From assembly GCF_008124605.1 (NCBI RefSeq), contig NZ_VRYN01000001.1:1-64000 (forward strand): a DNA stretch of 64,000 nucleotides, in the 5' to 3' direction. The notes below the pieces were generated by a model that had not been told where the DNA came from, ran no database searches, and saw only the letters and a list, made by a program, of their open reading frames with translations. The translations under genes and the position numbers were made by a program. Shown here piece after piece: positions 1-8,925 of this stretch. How positions within the stretch are numbered: the stretch's first letter is position 1; every line of letters starts with the position of its first letter. Origin of the DNA: Halobacterium salinarum DSM 3754. Lineage in GTDB: Archaea > Halobacteriota > Halobacteria > Halobacteriales > Halobacteriaceae.

Positions 1-2
1 AC

Positions 3-19
3 CGTGCACCAAGTGCACG
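3..19. repeat. Perfect 7-bp inverted repeat with 3-base loop
   Basis: CGTGCAC at 3-9 and GTGCACG at 13-19 are exact reverse complements around CAA. It lies in the non-bop flank and could be a hairpin or part of a mobile-element end. Its role is unknown. Confidence 0.5.
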
Positions 20-38
20 ACTTTCTAAGCTAGTAACT

Positions 39-47
39 CTCTATAAC
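39..47 (+). promoter_or_regulatory. Possible TATA box reading into the altered bop gene
   Basis: The motif CTCTATAAC is centred about 27 bp upstream of the GTG at 71, the usual TATA-to-start distance for a leaderless haloarchaeal transcript. If used, it would replace the lost bop promoter and remove control by the normal upstream activating sequence. Confidence 0.4.
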
Positions 48-70
48 AGTCAGAAACTCTATCATAGTGT

Positions 71-874
71 GTGAAGACTTCTATGACACCCTCGTTATTG
101 CCAACAGCAGTGGAGGGGGTATCGCAGGCCCAGATCACCGGACGTCCGGAGTGGATCTGGCTAGCGCTCGGTACGGCGCTAATGGGACTCGGGACGCTCT
201 ATTTCCTCGTGAAAGGGATGGGCGTCTCGGACCCAGATGCAAAGAAATTCTACGCCATCACGACGCTCGTCCCAGCCATCGCGTTCACGATGTACCTCTC
301 GATGCTGCTGGGGTATGGCCTCACAATGGTACCGTTCGGTGGGGAGCAGAACCCCATCTACTGGGCGCGGTACGCTGACTGGCTGTTCACCACGCCGCTG
401 TTGTTGTTAGACCTCGCGTTGCTCGTTGACGCGGATCAGGGAACGATCCTTGCGCTCGTCGGTGCCGACGGCATCATGATCGGGACCGGCCTGGTCGGCG
501 CACTGACGAAGGTCTACTCGTACCGCTTCGTGTGGTGGGCGATCAGCACCGCAGCGATGCTGTACATCCTGTACGTGCTGTTCTTCGGGTTCACCTCGAA
601 GGCCGAAAGCATGCGCCCCGAGGTCGCATCCACGTTCAAAGTACTGCGTAACGTTACCGTTGTGTTGTGGTCCGCGTATCCCGTCGTGTGGCTGATCGGC
701 AGCGAAGGTGCGGGAATCGTGCCGCTGAACATCGAGACGCTGCTGTTCATGGTGCTTGACGTGAGCGCGAAGGTCGGCTTCGGGCTCATCCTCCTGCGCA
801 GTCGTGCGATCTTCGGCGAAGCCGAAGCGCCGGAGCCGTCCGCCGGCGACGGCGCGGCCGCGACCAGCGACTGA
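71..874 (+). CDS. bop: Bacterio-opsin with a rewritten N-terminal presequence
   Basis: Light-driven proton pump of the purple membrane, a seven-helix retinal protein. From LLPTAVEGVSQAQITG onward the protein matches the Halobacterium salinarum precursor as recalled, including the mature start at Gln19 of this reading, the RYADW segment holding the proton acceptor Asp85 (mature numbering), the LLLLDLALL segment with the donor Asp96, and the DVSAK retinal lysine near residue 234. The native first three residues MLE are replaced: starting at GTG 71 gives an eight-residue MKTSMTPS extension; starting at ATG 83 gives MTPS. The mature protein should be unchanged since the presequence is removed, but the native promoter and mRNA start are gone, so expression is doubtful. 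blp follows 51 bp downstream. Start choice is uncertain; identity is not. Confidence 0.95.
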   Translation: MKTSMTPSLLPTAVEGVSQAQITGRPEWIWLALGTALMGLGTLYFLVKGMGVSDPDAKKFYAITTLVPAIAFTMYLSMLLGYGLTMVPFGGEQNPIYWARYADWLFTTPLLLLDLALLVDADQGTILALVGADGIMIGTGLVGALTKVYSYRFVWWAISTAAMLYILYVLFFGFTSKAESMRPEVASTFKVLRNVTVVLWSAYPVVWLIGSEGAGIVPLNIETLLFMVLDVSAKVGFGLILLRSRAIFGEAEAPEPSAGDGAAATSD

Positions 875-925
875 TCGCACACGCAGGACAGCCCCACAAC
901 CGGCGCGGCTTTTCAACGACACACG

Positions 926-1195
926 ATGAGTCCCCCACTCGGTCTTGTACTCGCACGATCGCGCGACGACGGCGACGCCGACGGCGACTTTCCAGCGTCG
1001 CTCAACAGGCTGGCTGTCGTCGCGCTCGCTGGTGCGGCTCTCGTCGGTGCGGCGGGTCTGTTCGCCGTGCCGTTCCTGCGGTCGTTCGGCATGACGTTTT
1101 GGGAAGCGTTCACCGTTGTTGGTGTCTCCGAGTTCGTCTCGGCCATCGTGGCGGCCCTCGCGGGCTACCACCTCTACACCACGCCCGACGACTAG
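926..1195 (+). CDS. blp: Bacterio-opsin-linked small membrane protein
   Basis: An 89-residue protein with two hydrophobic segments (about residues 26-49 and 58-82) and an acidic N-terminus (RDDGDADGD). It lies just downstream of bop on the same strand. From memory, Halobacterium salinarum carries a bop-linked gene called blp here that is co-induced with bop; the biochemical role is unknown. The ATG at 926 gives a protein that begins shortly before the first membrane segment. If blp normally depends on a bop-region activator, the altered region upstream of bop could affect it too, unless it has its own promoter. The stop codon lies within a CTAG tetranucleotide. Confidence 0.65.
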   Translation: MSPPLGLVLARSRDDGDADGDFPASLNRLAVVALAGAALVGAAGLFAVPFLRSFGMTFWEAFTVVGVSEFVSAIVAALAGYHLYTTPDD

Positions 1196-1424
1196 CAGGG
1201 CCCGCTGGCGAGCCATCACTCCCGCTGTGGCGAGGCGACGGCCGTTCTGTACCGCTACCGCCGGCCCGGAGTCCGGGACATCGGCGGGGCGATGCGCATC
1301 GAACGGTCACCCCACGATTGCCGGCATGCACCGGGCGCCGGGTCGGTTCGTCCGGCCGAGACGCGCTGTCGATCCCGGCGAGACGACACTGATTTACCCG
1401 CGGTCGGCGTACTGCCGTCCCGAC

Positions 1425-2600
1425 ATGGAGGAACGGACCCGTGCGTATCTCCGGGGGCGGTTCGGCGACGTGTACCGCCGTGCGGAGATCGACCTCCCCC
1501 CGCGCGCCGACGACCGCGAGTGGGGGTATATCCCGTGGACTGCCGGCCCCGACACGACGATGGTTCGGCACAAATCCACGCTGGATCTGGGGTCGATGAC
1601 GTCGTTCCTCGAACGGAAATGCCCCCGGCACGTCTATTTCTCGGCGGGCACCTACGACGCTCCGGGGGCGGCGACGATGGACGAAAAACACTGGCAGGGC
1701 TCGGATCTGGTGTTCGACCTCGACGCCGACCACCTGCCGCGTGTCACCCTCGGGGAGGATTCCTACGCGGAGATGCTGTCGAAGTGCAAGGACGCACTGC
1801 TGCGGCTGCTCGATTTCCTCGAGCGCGATTTCGGGTTCGAGGAGCTGACCGTGACGTTCTCCGGCGGCCGCGGATACCACGTGCACGTCCGCGATGCGGG
1901 CGTCTACGAGCTCGGCAGCGAGGAGCGCCGGGAGATCGTCGATTACGTGCGCGGCAACGACCTGGCGTTGGAGACGCTGGTCGAGGCCGAACCCGTCGGC
2001 GGGCGCGGGCTAGAGAACCCCACCGAGAAGCGGATGCTGCCGGCCGACGGCGGCTGGGGCCGTCGGGTCACCACCCGCCTCGAAGCGTTCGCCGACGACC
2101 TCATCGAGCGCGGCGAGGACGACGCCGTGGCGACGCTCACGGAGTTCGACGGCGTCGGAGAGAGATCGGCGCGGGCCATCTACAACGTGGTCGCGGACAA
2201 CACCACGGCGGTGAAGCGTGGAAACGTCGACGTGCATCCGGCGTTCCTGACGGTCGCGCGGCGCTACATCGACGAGACCGTCGCGGCCGAGCAGGCACCC
2301 ATCGACGAGCCGGTGACCACCGACACGAACCGCTTGATCCGGCTGCCCGGATCGCTGCACGGCGGCAGCGGGCTGGAGGTGCAGCGCCTCGACCGTGCCG
2401 CACTCGATGACTTCGATCCGCTCGTCGACGCCGTTCCGGAGACGTTCGTCGGCCACGACATCACCGTCGAGCTACCCACAGAGCACACCGTCGAGCTGCG
2501 TGGGGAAAGCCTTACAGTCGGGCCGGGCGTGAGCACAGTTCCAGAGTACGCGGGTGTCTTCATGATGGCCCGCGGTACCGCCGAGAAGGCCACAGAATGA
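1425..2600 (+). CDS. priS: DNA primase, small (catalytic) subunit PriS
   Basis: Makes the RNA/DNA primers for replication, with PriL as partner. The 391-residue protein carries the primase catalytic acidic cluster FDLDAD at residues 97-102 and the SGGRGYHVHV nucleotide-binding motif at 146-155, both diagnostic of archaeal/eukaryotic PriS; a further conserved region follows near RLPGSLHGGSGLEV. The frame is open further upstream, but ATG 1425 (MEERTRAYLRGRFG) fits the family and has a GATTTACCC box about 30 bp upstream (1391-1399), suggesting a leaderless message. The stop overlaps the start of ginS by four bases (ATGA), so the two replication proteins are translationally coupled. The 229 bp between blp and this gene hold no other convincing gene. 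Confidence 0.95.
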   Translation: MEERTRAYLRGRFGDVYRRAEIDLPPRADDREWGYIPWTAGPDTTMVRHKSTLDLGSMTSFLERKCPRHVYFSAGTYDAPGAATMDEKHWQGSDLVFDLDADHLPRVTLGEDSYAEMLSKCKDALLRLLDFLERDFGFEELTVTFSGGRGYHVHVRDAGVYELGSEERREIVDYVRGNDLALETLVEAEPVGGRGLENPTEKRMLPADGGWGRRVTTRLEAFADDLIERGEDDAVATLTEFDGVGERSARAIYNVVADNTTAVKRGNVDVHPAFLTVARRYIDETVAAEQAPIDEPVTTDTNRLIRLPGSLHGGSGLEVQRLDRAALDDFDPLVDAVPETFVGHDITVELPTEHTVELRGESLTVGPGVSTVPEYAGVFMMARGTAEKATE

Positions 2601-3421
2601 ACTTAGACGACTTACGGGCGGCACAAACACAGGAGCGCGCGACCGACGGCCTGCAGGACCTCCAGGAGTCGTTTTACGCGGACGTGGCGGCGTTTATCGA
2701 GTCACTGAAAGACCGCCGTGACGACGCCGCGGCCGCGGCCACCGATCCGTTCGGCGATCCGGAGGTCCAGGAGCTCACGGACAAAATCGAGACCGCCGAG
2801 CAGGTCACGGAGGCCATCTACGAGCGCCGCATGGGGAAGCTCGTCAAGCAGGCCAGCCTCGCGGCCGCCGGGATGCCCGACGACCAGGGCGGGCTCACCG
2901 CCGAGGAGCGCGACCTGTACGGTGACCTGGTTGCCCGCATCGAGGACAACAAGGCGCACGTGCTCGACGTGATCGCGGGCGACGCGGCCAGTGCGCGTCC
3001 CGATGGCGACGACCCGGCCGATCCTGGCTCCCCGGCCCCGGACAGCGATGCCGGCGACACGTCTCCCAGGGACGCCAGCCCGCCGGCGGGCGGCTCCTCG
3101 GTGGCTGCCGCAATGGGCGGTGACGACGGCGGGACCCTCGACCCGCCACCGGCTCCGGAGCCCCCGGGGGACGGTGGGGCAGACCGGGTTGACACGACCA
3201 CCGATGGCGGCGTGCAAAGCGAACCCGCGGACGACGCCGGCGTGCCCGACAGCGGCGACGCGGCGACCGCCCGGGTTCGTGTCCGAGTGACCGACACCGT
3301 CGGTGAGATCCTCGGCGTCGACGAGCGACCCTACGACCTCGAAGCCGGCGACGTGGTCACGCTCCCGGAGGCGAACGCCGACCCGCTCATCGAGAAAGAC
3401 GCCGCCGAGAAGCTGGACTGA
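2597..3421 (+). CDS. ginS: Archaeal GINS complex subunit (Gins51 type)
   Basis: GINS joins MCM and the Cdc45/GAN-like nuclease in the archaeal replicative helicase. The 274-residue protein has an alpha-helical A domain (about residues 1-130, with the ERRMGKLVKQASL helix typical of the family), a long disordered Asp/Gly/Pro-rich linker (about 140-215), and a small beta-rich B domain (about 222-274, VRVRVTDTVGEILG). The A-then-B order is that of Gins51. The low-complexity linker is longer than in non-halophilic archaea, typical of haloarchaea. It overlaps priS by ATGA, a pairing common in this group. Assignment is from domain pattern and context. Confidence 0.85.
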   Translation: MNLDDLRAAQTQERATDGLQDLQESFYADVAAFIESLKDRRDDAAAAATDPFGDPEVQELTDKIETAEQVTEAIYERRMGKLVKQASLAAAGMPDDQGGLTAEERDLYGDLVARIEDNKAHVLDVIAGDAASARPDGDDPADPGSPAPDSDAGDTSPRDASPPAGGSSVAAAMGGDDGGTLDPPPAPEPPGDGGADRVDTTTDGGVQSEPADDAGVPDSGDAATARVRVRVTDTVGEILGVDERPYDLEAGDVVTLPEANADPLIEKDAAEKLD

Positions 3422-3514
3422 GGCCGGGCGGGCGACGGCCTGCTGTCGGTCGCTACGGGACGAGCGCAGCGTGCGTTCGACACAGCCAGGCGTCGTTCCG
3501 GGGCGGCGCGTCGG

Positions 3515-5794
3515 TCAGCGGAACGCTCCGGACGCGGGTTCGTCGTCGGTCGGCGTGTCCGCGGTGTTGAACCGCTGTTCGATCTCCTCGTAGTTCTCCT
3601 TGACGTCCGCGTCGACGCTGGCCGTGACCTCCCCGAGCGCGGCCTCGAAGTGCGCCATCGTTACGCGGACGTTCCCCACGGAGTCGCTGGCGTCGGCGGG
3701 GTCGACGGAGTTGATGAACTCGCGGGTGGCGTTCATCGTGGCCTCCCGGACGAGCGCCTCCACGTCCGCGCCGACGAACCCGTCCATCCGCTGGGCCACG
3801 ACGTCGAGATCGACGTCGTCCGCGAGGGGTTTGTCGCGCGTGTGCACGTCGAGGATCGCGCGGCGCGCGTCGGCGTCGGGCACCGGCACGTGGATGTGGC
3901 GGTCGAGGCGGCCCGGCCGCAGCAGCGCGTCGTCGATGAGGTCCGGCCGGTTCGAGGTCGCAACCACGACCACGTCTTCGAGGGCCTCGATGCCGTCCAG
4001 TTCGGTGAGCAGCTGGGAGACGACGCGCTCGCCCACGCCCGAGTCGCTGGTTGCGCGCCCGCGCTGGCCCGCGATGGCGTCGATCTCGTCGAAGAACACC
4101 ACTGTCGGGGCGTTCGACCGCGCCTTCTCGAACACCTCACGGACGCCCTTCTCGGACTCGCCGACGTACTTGTTCAGCAGCTCCGGGCCTTTCACGGAGA
4201 TGAAATTTGAGTTCGCCTCGTTGGCGACGGCTTTCGCCAACAGCGTCTTGCCGGTGCCCGGCGGGCCGTACAGCAAGACGCCTTTGGCGGACTGGAGATC
4301 CATCTCGGAGAACACGTCCGGGTAGTCCAGGGGCCACTGGATGGTCTCCCGGAGGCGTTCTTTGGTGTCCGTGAGGCCGCCGACGTCCGCCCACGTGGTG
4401 TCCGGCACCTCCACGAACACTTCGCGGAGCGCGGACGGCTCGATGCCGTTCAGCGCGCGCTTGAAGTCGGCTTCCGTGATCGAGATGGATTCCAGGAGTT
4501 CGGCGTCGATCTCGTCGGATTCCAGGTCGATGTCCGGGCGCACCCGGCGCAGTGCGTTCATCGCGGCTTCCTTGGCGAGGCTCTCGATGTCCGCGCCGAC
4601 GAAGCCGTGCGTGCTCTCGGCGTAGTCGTCGAGGTCGATGTCCTCGACCAGCGGCATGCCACGCGTGTGCACCTGCAGGATCTCCTTGCGGCCGTCCTGG
4701 TCGGGGACGCCGATCTCGATCTCGCGGTCGAAACGCCCGCCCCGGCGGAGCGCGGGGTCGATGGCGTCGACGCGGTTGGTCGCCGCGATGACCGTGACGT
4801 CGCCGCGGTCCTCCAGGCCGTCCATGAGGCTCAACAGCTGGGCGACCACGCGGCGCTCGACGTCGCCCTGGGTTTCGCCTCGCTTGGGCGCGATGGAGTC
4901 GAGCTCGTCGACGAAGACGATCGCGGGGGCGTTCTCCTCGGCCTCGTCGAAGACCTCGCGGAGCTTCTCCTCGCTTTCGCCGTAGTATTTGCTCATGATC
5001 TCCGGGCCGGAGATCGTCTCGAAGTGCGCGTCGATCTCGTTGGCGACGGCTTTCGCGATGAGCGTTTTGCCGGTGCCGGGCGGGCCGTGGAGGAGCACGC
5101 CTTTCGGCGGGTCGATGCCGAGTTGCTGGAAGAGTTCGGGGTGACGCATCGGCAACTCGATCATCTCCCGCACCTGTTCGAGTTCGCCGTCGAGGCCGCC
5201 GATGTCCTCGTAGGTGACGTTCGGCGTGGGGTCGCCGGTCTCGGCTGCCTCACCGGCCCCCGGCGCGATCTCTTCGGCGGGGCGCTCGGAGAGCTGGATT
5301 TCGGTGTCGTTGCTGACGACGACCGTGCCGCTGGGCTCGGTTTCGGCGATCTTGACCGGGATCTGTTGGCCGGAGATGGTGCTCATGCCGCCGAACCCGA
5401 ACGAGATGGGGATGGTTTGCCCGGCGGTGACCGGGCGGCCGTTGAGCCGGTCACGAACCATCGGCGCGATGTTGCCGCGCACGCGAAGGTTCTGCGGGAG
5501 GGCAACGGTGACGCCGCCGGCGGGCTTGATGTCCGCGGGTTCGACGGTGACTTGATCGTCGATCCCGACGTCGGCCTCCTTGCGCAGCCGTCCGTCGATG
5601 CGGACGACGCCGTCGCCGTCGTCTTCGGGGTAGCCCGGCCAGACGCGGGCGACCGCGCGCCCGTGGTCGCCCTGCCCGTCGATAACCACGTAGTCGCCGT
5701 TTTCGAGCGCCAGCTCGTCCATGGAGTCGCGGTCGACGGCGGCGAGACCGCGACCTGCGTCCTTCTGTTTGAGTGGTTTGACCGTGAGTTTCAT
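3515..5794 (-). CDS. cdc48: Cdc48/VCP-type double AAA+ ATPase
   Basis: Unfoldase/segregase that extracts and unfolds proteins, often for proteasomal degradation. The 759 residues show the double-psi beta-barrel N-domain (about 1-190), D1 with Walker A GPPGTGKT at 237-244 and Walker B VFVDELDS at 293-300, and D2 with Walker A GPPGTGKT at 510-517 and Walker B VVFFDEID at 565-572. Sensor and arginine-finger regions ([27 protein letters not shown]) are intact in both rings, so both should hydrolyse ATP. The C-terminus is acidic. It differs from the cdcH protein of this species as I recall it, so it is a paralogue. The start codon overlaps the stop of the HSP20-like gene (ATGA), implying co-translation. 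Confidence 0.93.
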   Translation of the reverse strand: MKLTVKPLKQKDAGRGLAAVDRDSMDELALENGDYVVIDGQGDHGRAVARVWPGYPEDDGDGVVRIDGRLRKEADVGIDDQVTVEPADIKPAGGVTVALPQNLRVRGNIAPMVRDRLNGRPVTAGQTIPISFGFGGMSTISGQQIPVKIAETEPSGTVVVSNDTEIQLSERPAEEIAPGAGEAAETGDPTPNVTYEDIGGLDGELEQVREMIELPMRHPELFQQLGIDPPKGVLLHGPPGTGKTLIAKAVANEIDAHFETISGPEIMSKYYGESEEKLREVFDEAEENAPAIVFVDELDSIAPKRGETQGDVERRVVAQLLSLMDGLEDRGDVTVIAATNRVDAIDPALRRGGRFDREIEIGVPDQDGRKEILQVHTRGMPLVEDIDLDDYAESTHGFVGADIESLAKEAAMNALRRVRPDIDLESDEIDAELLESISITEADFKRALNGIEPSALREVFVEVPDTTWADVGGLTDTKERLRETIQWPLDYPDVFSEMDLQSAKGVLLYGPPGTGKTLLAKAVANEANSNFISVKGPELLNKYVGESEKGVREVFEKARSNAPTVVFFDEIDAIAGQRGRATSDSGVGERVVSQLLTELDGIEALEDVVVVATSNRPDLIDDALLRPGRLDRHIHVPVPDADARRAILDVHTRDKPLADDVDLDVVAQRMDGFVGADVEALVREATMNATREFINSVDPADASDSVGNVRVTMAHFEAALGEVTASVDADVKENYEEIEQRFNTADTPTDDEPASGAFR

Positions 5795-6039
5795 CGTGAC
5801 ACCTCGACTGTTACGACGCCGTTGTTGATGAAGGCCCGCGTTGAGTCACCGTCCGGAACGGGGAGTTCGTACTGGTCGGTCGGCGAATCGTCGCGGGTGA
5901 CGATCGCGGTGTCCTGGACGACGTCGACAGCAACGCGGTCGTCGTCGACTCCGAGGTCGGCGGCGACGATCACCGCATCGCCGTAGTCGTAGCGTCGAAC
6001 CAACGGATCCGATTCGGTGAGATGGGTTTTCGAAGTCAT
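5791..6039 (-). CDS. Small HSP20/alpha-crystallin-like protein
   Basis: An 82-residue acidic protein. Its alternating hydrophobic pattern ([28 protein letters not shown]) and C-terminal NNGVVTVEV strand resemble the end of an alpha-crystallin domain, where the usual motif is a G-V-L-type strand. It is shorter than a full HSP20 (about 140 residues), so it may be a reduced domain. It overlaps cdc48 by four bases and precedes it in the transcript, which suggests a substrate adaptor or co-chaperone for the unfoldase. ATG 6039 is chosen because a CTTAA box (about 6071-6075, complement) lies about 30 bp upstream. The HSP20 assignment is by pattern only. Confidence 0.75.
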   Translation of the reverse strand: MTSKTHLTESDPLVRRYDYGDAVIVAADLGVDDDRVAVDVVQDTAIVTRDDSPTDQYELPVPDGDSTRAFINNGVVTVEVSR

Positions 6040-6147
6040 ATTACTAACGTAAGGTAATCGTTCAGCACACTTAAGTCCTTCGTCTGGTTGTGGGGGACGT
6101 GATGGGGTTTCCCGACGACAAGTAGAATTGCGGTTCACACCGTCGTA

Positions 6148-6155
6148 GGTCTTAT
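6148..6155 (+). promoter_or_regulatory. Putative TATA box of the alpha/beta hydrolase gene
   Basis: The AT-rich element GTCTTATG is centred about 29 bp before ATG 6181, consistent with a leaderless transcript and supporting that start over the upstream in-frame ATG at 6154. Confidence 0.4.
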
Positions 6156-6180
6156 GCCCTTGGTTGCTCTCGCCGCAACC

Positions 6181-6978
6181 ATGGAGACGCTTGCCCACCA
6201 CGGACGGTCGACAGCCTACCGCGTCCGTGGGTCCGCAGACGCACCCACCGTGTTGTTCGTCCACGGCAGCGGCGGCACCCACGCCGTCTGGAAAGCACAG
6301 CTGGCACGCCTCGCGGACACGTATCGGGTCGCCGCCCTGGACCTACCGGGGCACGGCGACAGCGACGACATCGAAACCGACCCTGGCCCGGAGACGCTTG
6401 ACGCGTACGCGGCGGACGTGCGCGCCGTCGCCGCCGATGTCGGTGCGTCCGTCCTGGTGGGGAACAGCCTCGGCGGTGCGGTCGTGCTCACCGCAGTCCT
6501 CGACGGAGGCGTTGAGCCGGACGCCGTGGTGCTTGCCGGATGTGGCGCAACGCTCGCGGTCGCCGACTCGCTTCGCGCCTGGCTCGCCGGCGATGGCCCC
6601 GGGTTCGAGCGGGCACTGGCGTTCCTCCACGACAGCGGCCGGCTGTTCCACGACCCCGACGACCGCACGCTCGCCCTCTCGAAGGACGCAATGCGGGACT
6701 GCGGGCGCGCCGTCGTCAACCGCGACTTCCGGTCGTGTCACAGCTTCGATGTCCGAACGCGACTCTCGGAGATCGACAGCCCGGTGTTCGCGCTCACCGG
6801 TGATCACGACCACCTCACACCGCCCTCGGCCCACGAGTTCCTCGCGGAACACGTGCAGACAGGGGGGTGGACGACGCTCCCGGATGCCGCACACCTCTCG
6901 ATGCTCGAAACACCCGACCAGTTCAACGACGCCCTCGATGCGTTTCTCAGTGACCCCGCGCTAGTGGCCCGCCGATAG
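6181..6978 (+). CDS. Alpha/beta-fold hydrolase
   Basis: A 265-residue enzyme of the alpha/beta hydrolase superfamily; the substrate is not evident. Visible elements are the oxyanion loop HGSGG (residues 28-32), the nucleophile elbow GNSLGG with Ser96, a late acid in the LTGDHDHLTPP segment and the catalytic His in DAAHLSMLE near the C-terminus, so the triad is complete. A DLPGHGDSD motif at 54-62 is typical of 2-hydroxy-muconic-semialdehyde-hydrolase-like and esterase-like members. The gene diverges from the HSP20-cdc48 operon across a 141-bp promoter region. ATG 6181 is preferred because of the upstream box at 6148. Confidence 0.85.
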   Translation: METLAHHGRSTAYRVRGSADAPTVLFVHGSGGTHAVWKAQLARLADTYRVAALDLPGHGDSDDIETDPGPETLDAYAADVRAVAADVGASVLVGNSLGGAVVLTAVLDGGVEPDAVVLAGCGATLAVADSLRAWLAGDGPGFERALAFLHDSGRLFHDPDDRTLALSKDAMRDCGRAVVNRDFRSCHSFDVRTRLSEIDSPVFALTGDHDHLTPPSAHEFLAEHVQTGGWTTLPDAAHLSMLETPDQFNDALDAFLSDPALVARR

Positions 6979-7249
6979 CGGTGGCACTGCCGTGTGCGGC
7001 GAGTCACTTACCAAGCTACAGGCAGTATACGTTCCCGATGACACACGTCTCCGCGGTGGTTGCCTAGATGGGAACATTCATTTCCTCCCGACCGTTCGGT
7101 AGGCATAGAGGCCAAGCGGTTCGGCACCAGGGCACGACGACACGACCGACACAGTAGATCGGACCCTCACCGACTCACGCACGGCTCTTTCCGATGTCAC
7201 AAACAACGCACTGAGATGAATTCCAACCGAAAACGTACTTCACGAAGAC
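6979..7249. other. Intergenic region without a recognised gene
   Basis: These 271 bases between the hydrolase and the COG1361 gene contain only short open frames without convincing starts or composition. No clear TATA box was seen close to the ATG at 7250, so that gene may have an untranslated leader. Nothing else was recognised. Confidence 0.5.
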
Positions 7250-8905
7250 ATGTTTGACTCCCAATCAGTAAGCAAACACGCATCGCGTATAACTGTTCTG
7301 GCCGTTGTGGTTCTCATCACGCTCTCGGCAGTTCCGTTGTCCGTGAGCGCGGCCGACAACACCGTCACGGGGAAGCCCGACATCTCGCTTTCCTCGCCTG
7401 ACGGTCCCGTCGGCGCTGAATCAGCACACGCGTTCACCGTCACGGTGTCGAACTCCGGGACGCTGATCCAGGGCGGACAAGACCGATACGAGCGCGAGGT
7501 CCAAACGGCAGAGGCCCTCAAACTCGACATCGCAACGGAGAAACTGGACGCCAACATCACCCCGAAAAGCGGGACGTACACGATCAGTAGCCTCCCCAGC
7601 GGACAGGGCACCGACGTCAAGTTCCAACTCGAAGTCGGAGACGTCGAGCCCGGGACGTACCGCATCCCGATCGACATCGCCTACGAACACACGCGATCGG
7701 TTTCCTACGGCCGATTCCAGGAAGCCTCCCGCACGAAAACCGAGGAGGAATCCACCCAGTACGTCGACATCACCATCGAGGACAAACCACAGTTCTCGAT
7801 CGTCTCGCAGGGCGAAAACGAGATCTACGGCGGCGACACCGGGCAACTCTCGCTCGACGTCAAGAACACGGGCACCGAGACGGCGACCGACGCCTCGGTG
7901 CAGCTCAGCAGCCAGTCCCCGACGCTGTACTTCGGGCAAATGACCAGCCCCCAGCCCAAGACGAGCGTGTACATTCCGGCGCTTGACCCCGGCGAAACAG
8001 CGAACATCTCCGCGAAAGTCGGCGCGGAATCCAACGCGGATGCCGGCGACTACCCGATCAACGCCGTCGTCGCCTACACCAACAGCAACGGCGTGACGCG
8101 GAAATCCGACTCGCTGACTGCCGGCGTGTCCGTCCAGCCCGAACGCACGTTCGAACTCCGGAACGTCGACACGGAGAAGTTCCGGGTCGACGAGTCCGAC
8201 GCCGAGATCCACGGCGAAATCGTGAACACCGGCTCGGGATCCGCGAACAACGTCGCCGTCCGCCTGGGATCGATCCCGGGCATCGAGCCGACCAACGGGG
8301 AGTCCGCCGTGGGTGACCTCGCACCCGGCGAGTCCAAGCCCGTGTCGTTCACCGTCGCGATCCCAGGCTCCGCTGAGCCCGGCAGCAACTCCTTCCCGTT
8401 CAACGTCGAATACGAGAACGACAACGGTGACGTGCGGACGATCTCCAGTCCGCTGCGCCAACCCCTCGAAATCGGCGCCGAGCAAGACCCCTTCGAGGTC
8501 GTCAACGTGAGTACGTCGGTCTCCCCCGGCGGTAGCGACACGGTCGCGGTCTCCCTACGGTACCAGGGCGACGAGCCGGTGTCCGCCGCGAACGCCAAGC
8601 TGTTCGTGAGTGATCCGCTGTCGACGTCCGACGACGGCGCGTACCTCGGCGAACTGCAGCCCGGCGAAACCACCACAGCGACGTTCACCGCTAGCGCCGA
8701 CAGCGCGGCGATCACCAAAGAGTACGACGCGTCGGTGGAAGTGCGCTACGACGAACCGGACGGTGACACGAAATACACGGACGGCCTCACGGTCGGGGTG
8801 CCGGTGTCGCCCCAGTCCGGCGGGCTCCCAGTGCCGCTGCCAGTCATCATCGGACTCGTTGTGGTCGTGGCTGGCGTGGGCTACGTCCTCTACCAGCGCC
8901 GGTGA
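7250..8905 (+). CDS. COG1361-type secreted, C-terminally membrane-anchored protein
   Basis: A 551-residue surface protein. It starts with a signal peptide (hydrophobic ITVLAVVVLITLSAVPLSVSA, cleavage probably after SVSA near residue 34), continues with several repeated immunoglobulin-like/CARDB-type beta modules (recurrent patterns such as LDPGETANISAKV, LAPGESKPVSFTV, LQPGETTTATFTA), and ends with a single membrane helix followed by YQRR. This architecture is the archaeal COG1361 'S-layer-domain' family. The RND permease begins 20 bp downstream on the same strand, a recurrent haloarchaeal pairing, so the product may be an extracellular partner of that exporter. The role is inferred from context only. 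Confidence 0.8.
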   Translation: MFDSQSVSKHASRITVLAVVVLITLSAVPLSVSAADNTVTGKPDISLSSPDGPVGAESAHAFTVTVSNSGTLIQGGQDRYEREVQTAEALKLDIATEKLDANITPKSGTYTISSLPSGQGTDVKFQLEVGDVEPGTYRIPIDIAYEHTRSVSYGRFQEASRTKTEEESTQYVDITIEDKPQFSIVSQGENEIYGGDTGQLSLDVKNTGTETATDASVQLSSQSPTLYFGQMTSPQPKTSVYIPALDPGETANISAKVGAESNADAGDYPINAVVAYTNSNGVTRKSDSLTAGVSVQPERTFELRNVDTEKFRVDESDAEIHGEIVNTGSGSANNVAVRLGSIPGIEPTNGESAVGDLAPGESKPVSFTVAIPGSAEPGSNSFPFNVEYENDNGDVRTISSPLRQPLEIGAEQDPFEVVNVSTSVSPGGSDTVAVSLRYQGDEPVSAANAKLFVSDPLSTSDDGAYLGELQPGETTTATFTASADSAAITKEYDASVEVRYDEPDGDTKYTDGLTVGVPVSPQSGGLPVPLPVIIGLVVVVAGVGYVLYQRR

Positions 8906-8925
8906 GCGCAGCCTGGAACTAATCC

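Larger units (their letters stand above)
1..93. other. Non-bop flank replacing the native bop promoter and first codons
   Basis: This stretch is visibly richer in A+T than the rest of the window and does not match the bop upstream region as I remember it, in which the message begins only 2-3 bases before a start codon encoding MLELLPTAV. Native bop sequence resumes at GTTATTG (94-100). It could be the end of an insertion element or another rearrangement breakpoint; the window begins too late to show a transposase or the other terminus. That it is foreign to bop is fairly sure, its identity is not. Confidence 0.7.

Noticed and set aside
1-100. Standard ISH1 insertion at the bop hot spot
   Set aside because: The known target duplication AGTTATTG is not intact (CGTTATTG here), and no transposase can be seen within the window, so a simple ISH1 insertion is not supported, although another element is possible.
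67-378. 103-codon frame overlapping bop in another phase
   Set aside because: Overlaps the conserved bop coding sequence, and its composition is that of an out-of-frame translation.
3000-3240. Low-complexity Asp/Gly/Pro region in ginS as a possible frameshift
   Set aside because: The frame stays open through the linker and the C-terminal domain has the expected pattern; acidic linkers are normal in haloarchaea.
4607-5986. 459-codon open frame on the plus strand opposite cdc48
   Set aside because: It is the complement of a well-supported AAA+ ATPase gene; GC-rich third positions keep the antisense frame open. It has no start context and no recognisable domain.
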